A DNA stretch of 64,000 nt from Astragalus membranaceus (Eukaryota > Streptophyta > Magnoliopsida > Fabales > Fabaceae), in contig CM076847.1 of the NCBI GenBank assembly GCA_039519185.1, positions 48,987,708-49,051,707 of the forward strand, read 5' to 3'. The translations under genes were made by a program, and so were the position numbers. Shown piece after piece: positions 1-11,639 of this stretch (its first letter is position 1; the number at the start of each line of letters is the position of its first letter). The notes beneath the pieces were generated by a model. It made no database searches, was not told the origin of the DNA, and worked only from the letters and a program-made list of their open reading frames with translations.

Positions 1-147
1 GAAATAAGGACTAGCCAAGAACCCTCGAGGGAGATGTCTTTGCCGAGGAGGCCGAATGGGGTTCCTTGACAGAGCCCGAGGGACCAGTCATGGAAGGGAT
101 GCTGTTCGAGAAACCTACGGCAGATATGACCAGGAACTTGAAACCCC

Positions 148-699
148 CTCTACATTAAAGCCCATTTGAACGGGAAACTACTTAACACAGTATTTGTGGA
201 TGGTGGGACTGTGCTGAATATCATGCCATTGGCGACAGTGAAGAAGCTGGGCAAGAATGCTGAGGACCTCATCCCTACGACTATGACCATGACAAGCTTC
301 ATGGGCCACCCATCTCATGCCTTAGGGGTGTTGGTGGCCGATGTAACAGTTGGGTCAAAGGTAACCAGATCAGCTTTCTTTGTTATTGAGGGAAAACCTT
401 CATATGCTGTAATTCTGGGGAGAGATTGGATCCAAACCAGTGAATGCGTTCCCACCACTCTACATCAGAAATTAAGTATATGGATAGGTGATAAAGTGGA
501 GATAGTAGAGGCCGATCCCAATCTGTTGCCTGTCGAAAAAAGGATGTTTGAGACTTTTTTCTATTCCCCGTACCTGCGGCCTATAGCCATTCCTGTAAAC
601 TATGAGGAAGGGGGTATAGAATCGTGTGACTGGACGAAGAAGGGATTTGAACTCAAAATGTTGGCCGACCCATGGCTTAACACTGAGAGTAATGATTAA
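148..699 (+). pseudogene. Retrotransposon aspartic protease region (partial)
   Basis: The open frame contains VDGGTVLNIMP, matching the active-site region of Tat-type gypsy proteases, which often read VDGG where retroviral proteases read DTG. Further on is VILGRDWI, the usual second hydrophobic-Gly motif of the fold. The protein would cut the gag-pol polyprotein. The frame extends upstream of the first methionine (IKAHLNGK is in frame), so no real start is implied. It stops at 699 and the link to the reverse transcriptase is frameshifted around 626-870. Confidence 0.75.
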
Positions 700-849
700 T
701 CTCCCATCAGAAGTACAAAGCCTACTAGATCGACTGCACCTGTTCCAAATTGAATCCAACATTCATGAGGCTATGTTCGGTGTAGTATACGAAGAGGATG
801 AACTCCCAAAACACCCATGTCAGAGGACTTTGGATAACCCGAGGACGGG

Positions 850-1940
850 ATGTTGGCCAAACCCCCTCACATAGAACCCATCCAAAGAAGGGTACCAACA
901 TTTAAAGCTCAAGACCCTTTGGTGGAGGTTAACTTAGGAAGTGAAGATGAACCAAGGATGACCAAGGTCAGTTACAAGTTGCAACCACAGCAACAAGATC
1001 AGATGGTAGCTTTGATAAAGGAGTATCGTGACTGCTTTGCGTGGGATTACCATGAGATGCAAAGTGTCGATAGGACACTTGTAGAGCCTAGGTTGCCCCA
1101 TAAGGAAGCTTGCAAGCCCCACAAGCAACCACCGAGGAGGTTCAATACCCAGCTGATGCCCCATATCAAGGAAGTGATAGAAAGGCTGCTGAAAGCAGGG
1201 TTCATAAGAGTGCCAGGTACGTAGAATGGTTGTCTAACATAGTCCTCGTGATCAAAAAGAATGGCCAGGTGAGGGTATGTATTGATTACAGAGACCTGAA
1301 CTTTGCCACTCCAAAGGTCGAGTACGGTATGCATGTGGCCGACATGCTGGTCGATGCCGCGGCTAACAATGCCATCTTGACTTTTATGGACGGCTATTAT
1401 GGCTACAACCAGATATATGTGGCCGAGGCTGGCACCCATAAGACTGCCTTCAGGTGCCCCTGCGCCTTAGGTATCTATGAGTGGTTGGTAATGCCCTTCG
1501 GCCTCAAAAACGCAGGGGCCACGTATCAAAGGGCGATGAACGCCATCTTCCATGACCTTATTGGTAAAAGCATGGAGGTATACATTGATGACGTGGTAGT
1601 AAAATCCAAGAGCTTCGAGGCCCACCTCGTTGAGCTTGAACAAGCTCTCAAGCGGATGAGACTCCACAATCTTAAAATGAACCCCACTAAATGTGCTTTT
1701 GGCGTATCTGCAGGGAACTTTCTGGGCTTCTTAGTACACAACCAAGGTACTGAGGTAGATAAAAACAAGGCTCGAGCCATCCTAGAGGCGAGACCACCTA
1801 GGAAAAAGAAGCAACTGCAGAGCTTGCTTGGCAAGATCAACTTCCTGAGGAGATTTATCGCCAACTCAGTTGGAAAGATGAAAGCTTTCTCACCCCTGTT
1901 AAAGATAAAGAACACAAAGGAGATGGTCTGGGGGGACTAA
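850..1940 (+). pseudogene. Reverse transcriptase (Ty3/gypsy, frameshifted)
   Basis: The first frame (850-1224) carries the N-terminal palm, ending with LLKAGFIR. A one-base shift near 1205-1215 moves the reading frame to 1216-1940. That frame holds VCIDYRDLN, VMPFGLKNAGATYQRAMN and the catalytic YIDD at 1581-1592, followed by the thumb (FLGFLVHNQGTEVD). The enzyme would copy element RNA into DNA. After 1940 the frame closes at WGD and resumes shifted in the RNase H. A pseudogene within the decayed Tat element. Confidence 0.9.
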
Positions 1941-2410
1941 GAAACAGGAGGCCTTTGATCAGATCAAGGCTGCCTTGACTAATCCCACTATCCTGGTACC
2001 TCCGCAGCCAGGGAAGCCACTGAAGCTATACATTGCGGCCCGAAGAGCAAGCTATCGGCTGCTTGTTGGCTCAGGACAAGGATAATGGGGCCGAGCGCGC
2101 TATATATTATCTCAGTAGAGTCCTTAATGATGCAGAAACTAGATATTCTCCTACTAAGGAACTTTGTTTACCATTGTTCAATGCTTGTACTAAACTTGAA
2201 TAATACCTATTACCTAAGGAAGTTTTGGTTGTGTACATAGTGGATATCATTCGATACCTTCTTAATAGTCCTGTCTTGTAAGGGAGACTTGTAAAGGGGC
2301 CCATTAAGTTGAACGCATTTGCTTTAACCTATGTACCACTAAGAGCCGTCAAAAGACAGGCCCTGGCTGATTTCTTAGCCCAACACCCATGCGTGGAGGT
2401 GTGTGACTTA
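1941..2410 (+). pseudogene. Gypsy RNase H domain (broken)
   Basis: Translation across changing frames gives FDQIKAALTNP, LVPPQPGKPLKLYIA, AIYYLSRVLNDAETRYSP and then RQALADFLAQHPC. This is the usual order for the RNase H and tether following a gypsy reverse transcriptase. Several frameshifts and stops occur around 2080-2310, so no intact domain remains. The LADFLAQHP signature is the linker that precedes the second RNase H in Tat elements. Confidence 0.7.
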
Positions 2411-2419
2411 CCAACTGAG

Positions 2420-2833
2420 CCCATCAACTACTTGGGGTTTAAACCTTGGGTCCTCATGTTTGATGGTTCAAGCACTCAAACAGGGGCAGGCATTGATGTG
2501 GTAATTACTAGCCCCTGTGGCAAGATATGGAGGTCCATGTGCAGAATAGGAGATCAAGCTTCAAATAATTAGGCCGGGTATGAAGCCTTGATTATGGGAC
2601 TTGATATCTTGGCTGCCATGAAAGCCCAATATGTAGAGATAAAGGGTGATTCCCAGCTGGTGATCAAACAAATCACTAGGGAGTACAAGTGCTACAATGC
2701 GAAGCTCAAACAGCTACGGACCTCGGCATGTAACTTGTTAAAGTTGTTCCCCGATCTCGTAATCGCGTATGTCCCTAGAGACGAGAATCAAGAGGAAAAT
2801 GACTTGGCCCAGCATGCCTCGCGGTATAAATAA
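2420..2833 (+). pseudogene. Second (archaeal-type) RNase H domain
   Basis: The frame contains VLMFDGSSTQTGAG (first catalytic Asp), then YEALIMGLDILAAM (catalytic Glu) and IKGDSQLVIKQI (catalytic Asp), ending AYVPRDENQEENDLAQHAS. This is the layout of plant/archaeal-type RNase HI. An additional domain of this kind after the retroviral-type RNase H is known for Tat-lineage elements. A TAG at about 2570 interrupts ASNN...AGYEAL. The second half reads on in the same frame. Confidence 0.75.
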
Positions 2834-2834
2834 G

Positions 2835-3362
2835 TGGTGGTCGAGGTGCTACAGCAAGATGCGGTTGTACAAACCGAAGTGGATCCCACCGATGCCTGGA
2901 TCAAGGTGTTGATAAAGTACCTCCGTAACCCAACGGCTAACACTGACTTCTAGGTCATATAGAGGGCTCTTGAATACATCATGATAGGGGACGAGCTTTA
3001 CAAGAGAAGCGTCACTGGGGTATTGTTACGGTGCCTCAAGAGGAAGGATGCCTATATGGTAATGACTCAAGTGCACGAGGGGATATGTGGTTCCCATAGA
3101 TCTGGCCCCATCATGAAGTGGCTTATCTACAGACACAGATACTATTGGCCGATGATCATGACCAATTGTTACCAATTTGCGAAGGGTTGTGAAGCTTGCC
3201 AACTGCATGGGCCGATCCAAAGGGTGCCTGCAGACGAGCTCCACCCATCGTCAAGCCTTGGCCGTTCAGAGGGTGGGCCATGGTCTTAATCGGCAAGATA
3301 CATCCTCTGAGCTCAAAGGTCCATTACTTCATCATTGTAGCTACCGACTACTTCACTAAATG
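2835..3362 (+). pseudogene. Integrase N-terminal part, cut off
   Basis: The frame from 2981 holds the zinc-binding pattern HEGICGSHRSG, RHRYYWP and CEACQLH (H-H-C-C). A shifted frame then gives the start of the core, FIIVATDYFTK, ending at a TGA at 3361. The remaining catalytic core and C-terminal part are absent. From here the sequence passes straight into the convergent antisense gene. Integration function is therefore lost. Confidence 0.8.
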
Positions 3363-5730
3363 AGTAGACTTTGCACCCTGCAGGCAATCTGTTCGTTCTC
3401 GGCAAACGTAGCACGCTTATTTTGATCAAGAGAAACAAAGGCAGCCCGATAGCCTTCCTTTTCGGCCTGAAGGGATTCCAATTATTGTAGAGAGGATTGG
3501 GCCGCATCTTAGTAGCCTTAGCTCGACCGTATAAACCTGAAATGTCCTTGAGCTCTAGCGCTATCTCCCTTAGAGCTTCTTTCTTGGCGGAGGGGACATC
3601 GGAGGAGCTAAAGAGCCGGAACAGCGAAGCCCTAAGATCTGCTACCTGGTTGGGATCAGTTGGGATCTCCCCAGCAAAAGCAGCCTCCACACGGCTAAGG
3701 TCCGTATCTGCGGGGGAGGCCGCCACAACTGGAGCGTCAAGGCTGAGAAAATAGTGTTCCAGTTCTTCCTCGATTACGTCTGGGGTGGCGAGGGCCTCAG
3801 GCTGAGGAGTGATTGAAGGATTGGCCTCCTCAAGAGAAGAGGGATCGGCCACTACAACATCATGAACAAGTCGCTGCAAGAAGAAAAGATAAGCATAGGT
3901 AGTGATAGCCACGAACAAAAACACAGAAGCTAGGGGGGATAACTTATAGAGCCTAAACATGGACTGCTACGAGCCTGAGGATGAGGAGATGGAGGTGATT
4001 CCACCTAGGTGCGGAGTCTCTGCAGGGGCATCTGAGAGTTAGGAAAAAACAGGTAAATTGAAAAACACTCAAAGCATATTGAAAGAGAGCTTACCCGCAA
4101 TGGCTTGAAGGAAAGGGAATGGTCCCCAGTGGCATGAGTGTTAGAGGGAGGTTAGACCGAGGTGAGAAAATCTTGAGTCCTTTTGCGATGGAGGAGAGGA
4201 ACGTCGTCGTCATCATCGTCGTCCTCCTCATCCTCCAGAGTAACAATTTCCGGCGTTTGGGCTACATGGGAGTAACGTCAGATCAGATTATGCTAACAAA
4301 ATGAAAGGAATGACAGGGCAAAGGTCAAAAGACTTACTAGTAGTGGAAGAAGGTTTCCCAAGAGACTTCAGGCGAGGCGATGAGCGTTGAGGAGAAGGAT
4401 TGGAGAGTAGTGGTATTTTCTTCTTCTTCTTCTTTTCTCTTGGCCTATCTGCCGAGTGGACAGTCGTGTGAGGTGGTGGACTTAGACGGACAACCACTGA
4501 GGTAGGCTGAGCAGAAAGGCCCTCGGCTGACCCCAAGTATTGTCGGAGGTATTCGGTTGTGGGGTGAGGGAAGAGATTGTCCCGAACAAGTGACCACCAG
4601 GTGGTATGGCTGCTGGTTTGACCAACGTGGCGATGATAGGTTCCCCAGGAAAAGGAGAGGAACTTTGCCTCCTAGTCCACCATGAGGTTGGTAAAATCAG
4701 TGAGGAGAATCTTTCACCTGCGGCGCTGCAAAGCCATGGAGTCATGGGGGATTGGAATATGTTGGCCGATGCCGAACTGCCTGGCAACGAAGTTGGAGTG
4801 ATATGGCTCCACAGTAAGAGGTTTGGTGTTGGAGGAGGGCTTGGCACCGGCGATCAAGCCTCGGGCAGTAAGGACGCGGCTCCATTGAATAACCGTGTCG
4901 GAGCGGTCGCTGGAAGAGGGGTCCAACTCTTGAGGGGTAAAAACCCATTGGGGGCCGAGGCCCTTCTCCAAGACCGGACACCAATCAAAGTCCTTGGGGT
5001 CCATATGTCCAGCAGGACACAGAGCTCCTCCACACGCTCCATAGGTAGGCTGGGTGCCGTAGAAGGATCCGTAACCAAATGACTTGGAGCTGTAAAAGAA
5101 TTTGTTGAAGAAGTACATCAGGAAGGCATGATGCTCCCCATCAGTAGCCGGCTCGGAGTACTTGGCGATCTTGACTAGAATATTCGAGAAGGCCGAAGCA
5201 TAGGCGTATGGCGGATCGACGCCCAGGAAATCAAGATCGGCATGGACCTCAAAACCGCCGGTGGGAAGCCCCAGAATGGCGGTCACCTCTAGCATCGTGG
5301 GGGTCAGAATGCCTTAGGGGAACATAAAGGCATTCACAATAGTTGACTAGAAGGCCATCAATGGAAAAAGGAGATTGGCGTTGTGAGAAGTTTATTGGGT
5401 TGACACAATAATCATGTCGTGGATGCCCCTAGCCTTCTAGGCCTCACCCTTTTGCTTGACCAAACGGCCCACCCAATTGTTGTACTCAGGGTTGCTCTTC
5501 GGCCACCTCCAGAGATCGTGGAACTTGGCCTCAGCGTTGAACCAAGAAGTTTTGAGGGGGAGACTGCAGGAACCAAAACGCCGTTGGAAGACCCCAAAAC
5601 CATGGTCGGCGTTGGAGGAGGTAGGGCGAAGAACGGTTAGAGGACCGAAGGTAGCAAAGATAGATGAAGAAGCAGAACCACCCTGGGGAGAGGGAGTGAC
5701 GGAGGAAGAAGCTTGGTTGCTTGCAGCCAT
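3363..5730 (-). pseudogene. Antisense plant-mobile-domain-like gene of the Tat element
   Basis: The minus-strand gene starts at 5730 (MAASNQASSS) and runs toward integrase. One frame from 5730 to about 4350, broken by several stops, contains NAFMFP, LTPTMLEVTAILGLPTGGF, EHHAFLMYFFNKFFYSSKS and HTTWWSLVRDNLFP. This resembles the aminotransferase-like plant mobile domain (PF10536). A basic run (REKKKKKK) follows at about 4420-4440. Donor-like GTAAGT near 4335 and GGTAAGC near 4093, and acceptors near 4265 (TGTAG) and 3872 (TTCTTGCAG), suggest introns. The distal part is a Glu/Gln/Lys-rich coiled-coil-like stretch ending by 3363. Its function in such elements is unknown to me. Confidence 0.65.
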
Positions 5731-5832
5731 GGTGGGTAGAAAATGGTCTAAGTAGAAGAAGGAATGCAGAGGGTTCGTTTGAGTGCAGGGAAGAATGAAC
5801 GTGCGAGGAACCGTGTAGAGTGGGTATGATGG

Positions 5833-5842
5833 CTATTTATAG
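5833..5842 (-). promoter_or_regulatory. TATA box of the antisense gene
   Basis: The minus strand reads CTATAAATAG about 100 bases upstream of the ATG at 5730, leaving room for a transcription start and a short pyrimidine-rich leader. It sits just inside the 3' LTR boundary, so the antisense gene appears to have its own promoter rather than using the LTR. Confidence 0.55.
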
Positions 5843-6014
5843 TCTAGGGGAGATAACCGGTGCGACCTTGGGAACCGTTGCCCTGCCTTTTCAATATGCG
5901 TGAAGCGAATCGCCAAGTGTCACATAGTGACAGTTAGCAGCTTCAACCATCGCATCAAGTCATATCAAGGGTTTTTGTACCATCAGTCACGTCATCGCAG
6001 CCATACGACAATAC

Positions 6015-6029
6015 AAAAAGAGGGGCAAT
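6015..6029 (+). promoter_or_regulatory. Polypurine tract of the Tat element
   Basis: AAAAAGAGGGGCAAT lies immediately before the LTR start TGTTAACACCC. It is the expected primer site for plus-strand synthesis. Confidence 0.75.
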
Positions 6030-6830
<801 letters not shown>

Positions 6831-7419
6831 CTCTTTGGGGGAGTTAGGAAACTCGCTGTTGAGGAACAGAGTTCCTTCCTCAACGCAATTGCTTGAAGAA
6901 CAGTGCAATCAAAGACTGTTTAAATCTCTGGCCGATCCCACGGCTAGAATATAAGAGTTTGAAGACAACATAATTATTTTAAATTAAACCGCATGGTCAG
7001 CATGTAGACAATTCTAGTTTGGTTTAAGTGAAGTCCAGATAAATTTTTAAGATATAGATGTTAGAATTTTGGGCCATAGATGTAATAATTAAATGTGTTA
7101 GGACCATTATTTTAATTAGCCAAATTAAAGTGATCTATTTAATATATGGTTTATGGCTAAAGATATAATTGTCATGAAAAATATTGTGTAGATACCAAAA
7201 GTCTTTTTTCTATTTTGTGATGAGTAGAAATAGAAATAAGAAACCTTGAATAATCATGACCCGTCATGAAAGGGCATGAGATTCTTATAATTAAAGGGTT
7301 TATGGTCCACAATTGTAGACAAGACAATATAACAAAATACTGATTCTCCTTATCCCATTGGAAGAGGAACTAAGGAAATAAAGAATCTACAAATGTAAGG
7401 TCGTTTCTCTATCAAGATC
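6831..7419. other. Non-coding DNA between the Tat LTR and the LINE
   Basis: No coding sequence is seen. Positions 6965-7050 match 26165-26252 closely on the same strand and belong to the ~215-bp family described at 23934-26804. From 7069 (TGTTAGAATTTTGGGCC) the sequence looks like the start of a copia-type LTR, possibly a solo or truncated LTR, but no end was identified. Confidence 0.4.
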
Positions 7420-7499
7420 ATTGTCTTCTTATTAATCTTTGGACTAAGTTCTCGAGGTTATTTTCAGGGGCAGTTGATCCTAACGCCATAGTTAGTTCT

Positions 7500-7792
7500 A
7501 GTGGTAGTTGGTCTTCTGGGGTGTGGGTTTGGGCTATTCCTTGGAGCCGTCAGTCGTTAACTTGGGAGGAGGGCCTTCGTGATGAACTCTTTTTATCTTT
7601 AGTACAGATATTTTTAGCAGCGGTGCCTGATGTTTGGGTTTGGACTCCGCTTTCTTCTGGCTTGTTCTCTGTGGCTTCTGCTTATCAGCTTCTCTCCCAG
7701 TCGTCTTCTCATGTTTTGAGGCTCTCTGATCAGGTGCTCGAGATTCTAAACATGATTTGGATGAGCTTCGCTCCTTCTAACGTTGTGGCCTT
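7500..7792 (+). pseudogene. LINE ORF2 C-terminal region, left part (zf-RVT)
   Basis: The frame reads GSWSSGVWVW, then PDVWVWTPLSSGLFSVASAY and IWMSFAPSNVVAF. This is the pattern of the zinc-binding region downstream of reverse transcriptase in plant LINEs (zf-RVT, PF13966). The frame is interrupted exactly at the Ogre-like insertion and resumes in the same frame at 23283. The upstream endonuclease and reverse transcriptase are absent. Confidence 0.8.
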
Positions 7793-8706
7793 TGTCATAC
7801 CCCAATTTTGTCCGGCTTAGGTCAAAACCCTAATTTTTGCCAAAAAATAAATAAATAAGAGAAAAGAGCATCATGCATTGCATTTTGGGTCCTTGAAGTC
7901 ATTCCAAGGTCTTTAAAATCATTTTTAGAGTTGGAATGCACTTTTTAGGCAAATTAGGGTTTTAGGGTCAAAAAGGGCATTTTGGTCATTTTTCGCAAAA
8001 AATGATTTTCTCGCAAAAAATGCACATCCACAAAAAGTACATTTTTATTCTATCAAGGATAATTTTTGTGCAATTTTTTAGAAAGAAAACCCTAGTCAAA
8101 ATAATTAAAAATGTATTTTTCCATTTTTAGTGCATAGAAAAATAAAAAAGGACCATTAAATATTCCTCAATTCTTAAGTGACAACTTTTATTGTCATGGG
8201 TGACTAGAGGGAATATTTTATGGTGCCCAAAAACATGTGACACATTTTCAATAGTTGCATTCCCATTATTTCCCATGCCCAAAATTTCAAATTCAAAAAA
8301 CTCAAAAAAAAAAGAGAAGTGTCCTCAATAAGACAAAAATGACAACTTGCAAATTTTCCACCCATTCCACTCATTTTTGCTCCGAATTTTACAGCCCATT
8401 TTTACCTCATTTTGTGTTTCTTCATGCCCTTAATCCATGTGAGTTGTATTCCTAGCCATTGATTAAAATTCTAGATCAAATCCTAGGCTACAACTATGTG
8501 CAAATTGACCTAATTGCCCTCAACAATTTTTGTGTACAAAAAACTCTTCAATTTCATATGACACCAGCTCATTCCCTTCCATTTGTGCTTTCTCATTGTC
8601 CCTAATCCTTGTGCATTGCAATCTTGACCATTGATTTAAATTCTATCTCAAATCCTAATGGTTTACAAGAAGCACATCGTCACAAATACCCTTAAGTTGG
8701 CCTTCA

Positions 8707-8715
8707 TATAAAAAA
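8707..8715 (+). promoter_or_regulatory. Possible TATA box in the 5' LTR
   Basis: TATAAAAAA lies about 0.9 kb into the LTR and is repeated in the 3' LTR at 20366-20374. It is followed by a pyrimidine-rich stretch suited to a transcription start. Assignment is by motif alone. Confidence 0.35.
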
Positions 8716-9756
8716 CCCAAAAATAAGAGACTAACACACATCACTCTCATTTGGACCTTAGCACACAATCAGCTCAAAAACCCTCTCTTCCTCTTCCTCC
8801 AAAAACCGTAGCCCCTCCACCCATTTCCACCATCAATTCTTCAATTTTCAACCATCAAACCTTCAATATTCTTGATTCCTACACTAAATCCACTTCTAAT
8901 CTTGCATTATCTTCAAAATTCATCATCAAATCCTTGGAGATTAAGTGATTTTCGTGGCATTCAAGAAGAGCTTCAAGTGTTCTTGGTTTTTATTTCATTC
9001 TCTATTTCATCTTTTCACTAGATCTTGAAAGGTAAGCCTAGATCCTTGCTTCATTTTCAATTTTCTTGCATATACTCATCTTCTACTCCTTCTTCTTCAC
9101 ATATTATCATCAAAAATAGCTAAAATGTAGTTTGTTGTTATTGTTGGTGGGTGAGAGTTGGCATCTCACCCTTGAATAATTGCTTTTATGTTGATTTTGC
9201 ACTTGTTAGTGAAATGAATTTTTGTTCATGTGTTTTTTACCTTGTTCATGAGTTTTTTATCAAATAAAACTTATTTTCCTCACCTCTTTTGCTTCGGCCT
9301 AGGGTCTATTTTGTTGAATAATATGTTTTCTTGCTTGTTCCATGATTGGAGATTGATTTTTGGGTTTGATTCTACCATGTATGCCCTCGGGTTAGAGCTT
9401 AAATCCTAGGGTTTATGTTGCTTGTTTGTTTTCTTGAATTTTTGAGTTGGATAAATACATGTCTTGCGTGATGTTTGTCTTATAATTTCACATGTTAGTA
9501 TAGGGTTGTGCCTTATGTTGCTTTTGTGTGCTCATTTACAAAGTTTTGGCATGAAATTGAGGATGAATTGTTGCTTGATGTGCTTCGGCCTTGGAGGCCA
9601 ATTTTTGATCATTTTGTTGCTTGAAACTTGCTTCTTTGATCTTACTTGAGTGAATAAAATTGGTGACATTGTGTTTTTCACCTTTATTCTTTTTTTTTAC
9701 CTTTTACTTTACCACTCATTAACTTTTTACCAAAAGTAAAAAAAACATTTTAACTT

Positions 9757-9904
9757 TTTACTTTACCATCTCATTAAATAATTACCATTTACCTCATGCA
9801 TTTTTACTTTACCATCTCATTAAATAATTACCATTTACCTCATGCATTTTTACTTTACCATCTCATTAAATAATTACCATTTACTTCATGCATTTTTACT
9901 TTAC
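9757..9904. repeat. 46-bp tandem repeat in the LTR (three copies)
   Basis: The unit contains TTTACCATCTCATTAAATAA and recurs at 9762, 9808 and 9854. The same array is present in the 3' LTR at about 21416-21563. Confidence 0.9.
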
Positions 9905-10576
9905 TTTTCACTAACTTTTTACTTAAAGTTTTACAACTTATCAACTTGCAAAAATACCCAAAACATTTTCACGTTCATGCATCTTCATTCATACTTAGTT
10001 TATGTGACACTCTCATGCATCCTCATATGCTTATATCTCTTGCATCCTCTTATGCATCCTTGTATGCCATCCATTCATAAATAAAGTGCTATGCATCCAT
10101 TCCTTGTACACTCATGCACTTACATGCTTACTTAATCATGCATCCTTGCTTACATATTCAATCATTTAACTTAGAATACTCTATGTTTACAATCAATTGT
10201 ATTCACTTGTTCTTGATGCCATGTAAATGTCTTGACTTGATTGTGTGCCCTCCTCTCCACTTGTATGACCTCCTAATGGAGACGTAAGTCTACATGCATG
10301 TTGTAGCATAGAGCCATTAGGGTAAATACAATCCTTCTCTCACACACACACAATTACTTTGAGAACTTTGTTTTGCATCTTTAATAATTGAATCCTTTTA
10401 TTGTATGGGCATGTTTAATCTTGGTTAATGAATGATATCTTCATGTATGCTTGAGTATTATTCATTCATTTGCATTTGGTTATGGATTTAGAATTGACTT
10501 GAAATTTTCTACTTCTTTTCTACAACCCATTTCCTAAAAACATTTCAAAAAAAAAGAAACTTTTACTTGCAAAAGC

Positions 10577-10890
10577 AAAAATAAATCAATCGTCATTAAA
10601 CACCAATCGTGCCGTTGCCGATTAGGTCGTTAATGATGATGTTGTTTTCAAAAAGAGTTAGTAGCGAGACCATTCTAACCGATGTTGTTCGGTCTTCGCA
10701 AAAGCTCTATCCCATTCTCGAAAACTTATTCATTTCTCAAAAATAAATCAATTGTCATTAAACACCAATCGCGCCGTTGCCGATTAGGTCATTAATGATG
10801 ATTTCATTTTCAAAAGAGTTAGTAGTGAGGCCATTCTAACCGTTGTTGTTCGGTCTTCACAAACGCTCACCCAATTGCGAAAAGCCCTTC
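10577..10890. repeat. Duplicated ~162-bp block in the LTR
   Basis: A block containing CGTTGCCGATTAGGTC and GTTGTTCGGTCTTC occurs twice with an offset of about 162 bp. It is present likewise in the 3' LTR (about 22235-22550). Confidence 0.85.
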
Positions 10891-11620
10891 AACCCTTTTC
10901 AAAAATGAGTAAGGAACCGATTCGGATGTACGTTCGACATTGGTTAGAGTCTTAGGATTAGCGAGTTATACAGCTCGTGCGAGCCTAAGATACTTGCTCG
11001 ACCAAAAACTACCAATCTCACAGCAAATCTTTTTTTCAAGTAACTCAAATCACTTTTCGATAAGTAGGGGGCACGTCGCCTGTATGGGCGGGGATGTCTA
11101 TGTTTTAGGGTTAGTGGACTGTACAGTTCAGACCCGAGAACCCCTGCAATAAAAGACACCAACACACCCAAAGTTTCCCGACCCGGGAGAACTACGTAGC
11201 TTTGATTTCCTCATTGCATCTGAGGATACGTAGGAGCGGGCCACGTCCCGTCAAGCACCCTTTTCAAAAAATACAAAAAAAAAATCTTTCTTTTCCCCGT
11301 CTTCTTTCCAAACGCTTTTCTCAAATAAAAAAGAAAAACGAAAAGAAATAGAACATCGTTTCAAATCAAACTTTGTCGAAACCACACATCAAATTAATGG
11401 TTCCCTTTCGGTAGAAAGGAGATGCGGGGTGCTTATACCTTCCCCGTGTCTAACCGACCCCCGAACCTACATCTCCTGATTTCGAAAAGACCACCCGCCT
11501 TGTATAAAAAGACGTTTTTTCAATGTTTTCGTCTAAAAACTAAAATATTGATGGCGACTTCATTTATCTTCCACGTTGTACATCGAGAAATCCCAACCGG
11601 ATTTTTCGGGGTGCAACAGC

Positions 11621-11639
11621 TGGCGACTTCACTGGGGAC
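11621..11639 (+). promoter_or_regulatory. Primer-binding site (tRNA-Arg type)
   Basis: TGGCGACTTCACTGGGGAC begins two bases after the LTR end. The sequence resembles the tRNA-Arg primer site reported for Ogre/Tat elements. The tRNA match is recalled and was not checked. Confidence 0.7.

Larger units (their letters stand above)
7793..11618 (+). repeat. 5' LTR of the Ogre-like element
   Basis: A 3826-bp repeat, TGTCATACC...GCAACA. It differs from the 3' LTR mainly by deletions in the latter near the start (about 92 bp in total) plus scattered substitutions. It contains a 46-bp tandem repeat, a ~162-bp duplicated block and a TATA-like box. Short open frames in it recur in the other LTR and have no protein-like pattern. 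Confidence 0.92.

Noticed and set aside
7069..7419. Complete copia LTR starting at TGTTAGAATTTTGGGCC
   Set aside because: Only the start looks LTR-like. No matching end, primer site or partner was found, so it is mentioned only as a possibility.
8255..10084. Short frames in the Ogre-like LTR (repeated at 19914-21743)
   Set aside because: Low-complexity AT-rich translations duplicated by the LTR pair; no conserved motif.
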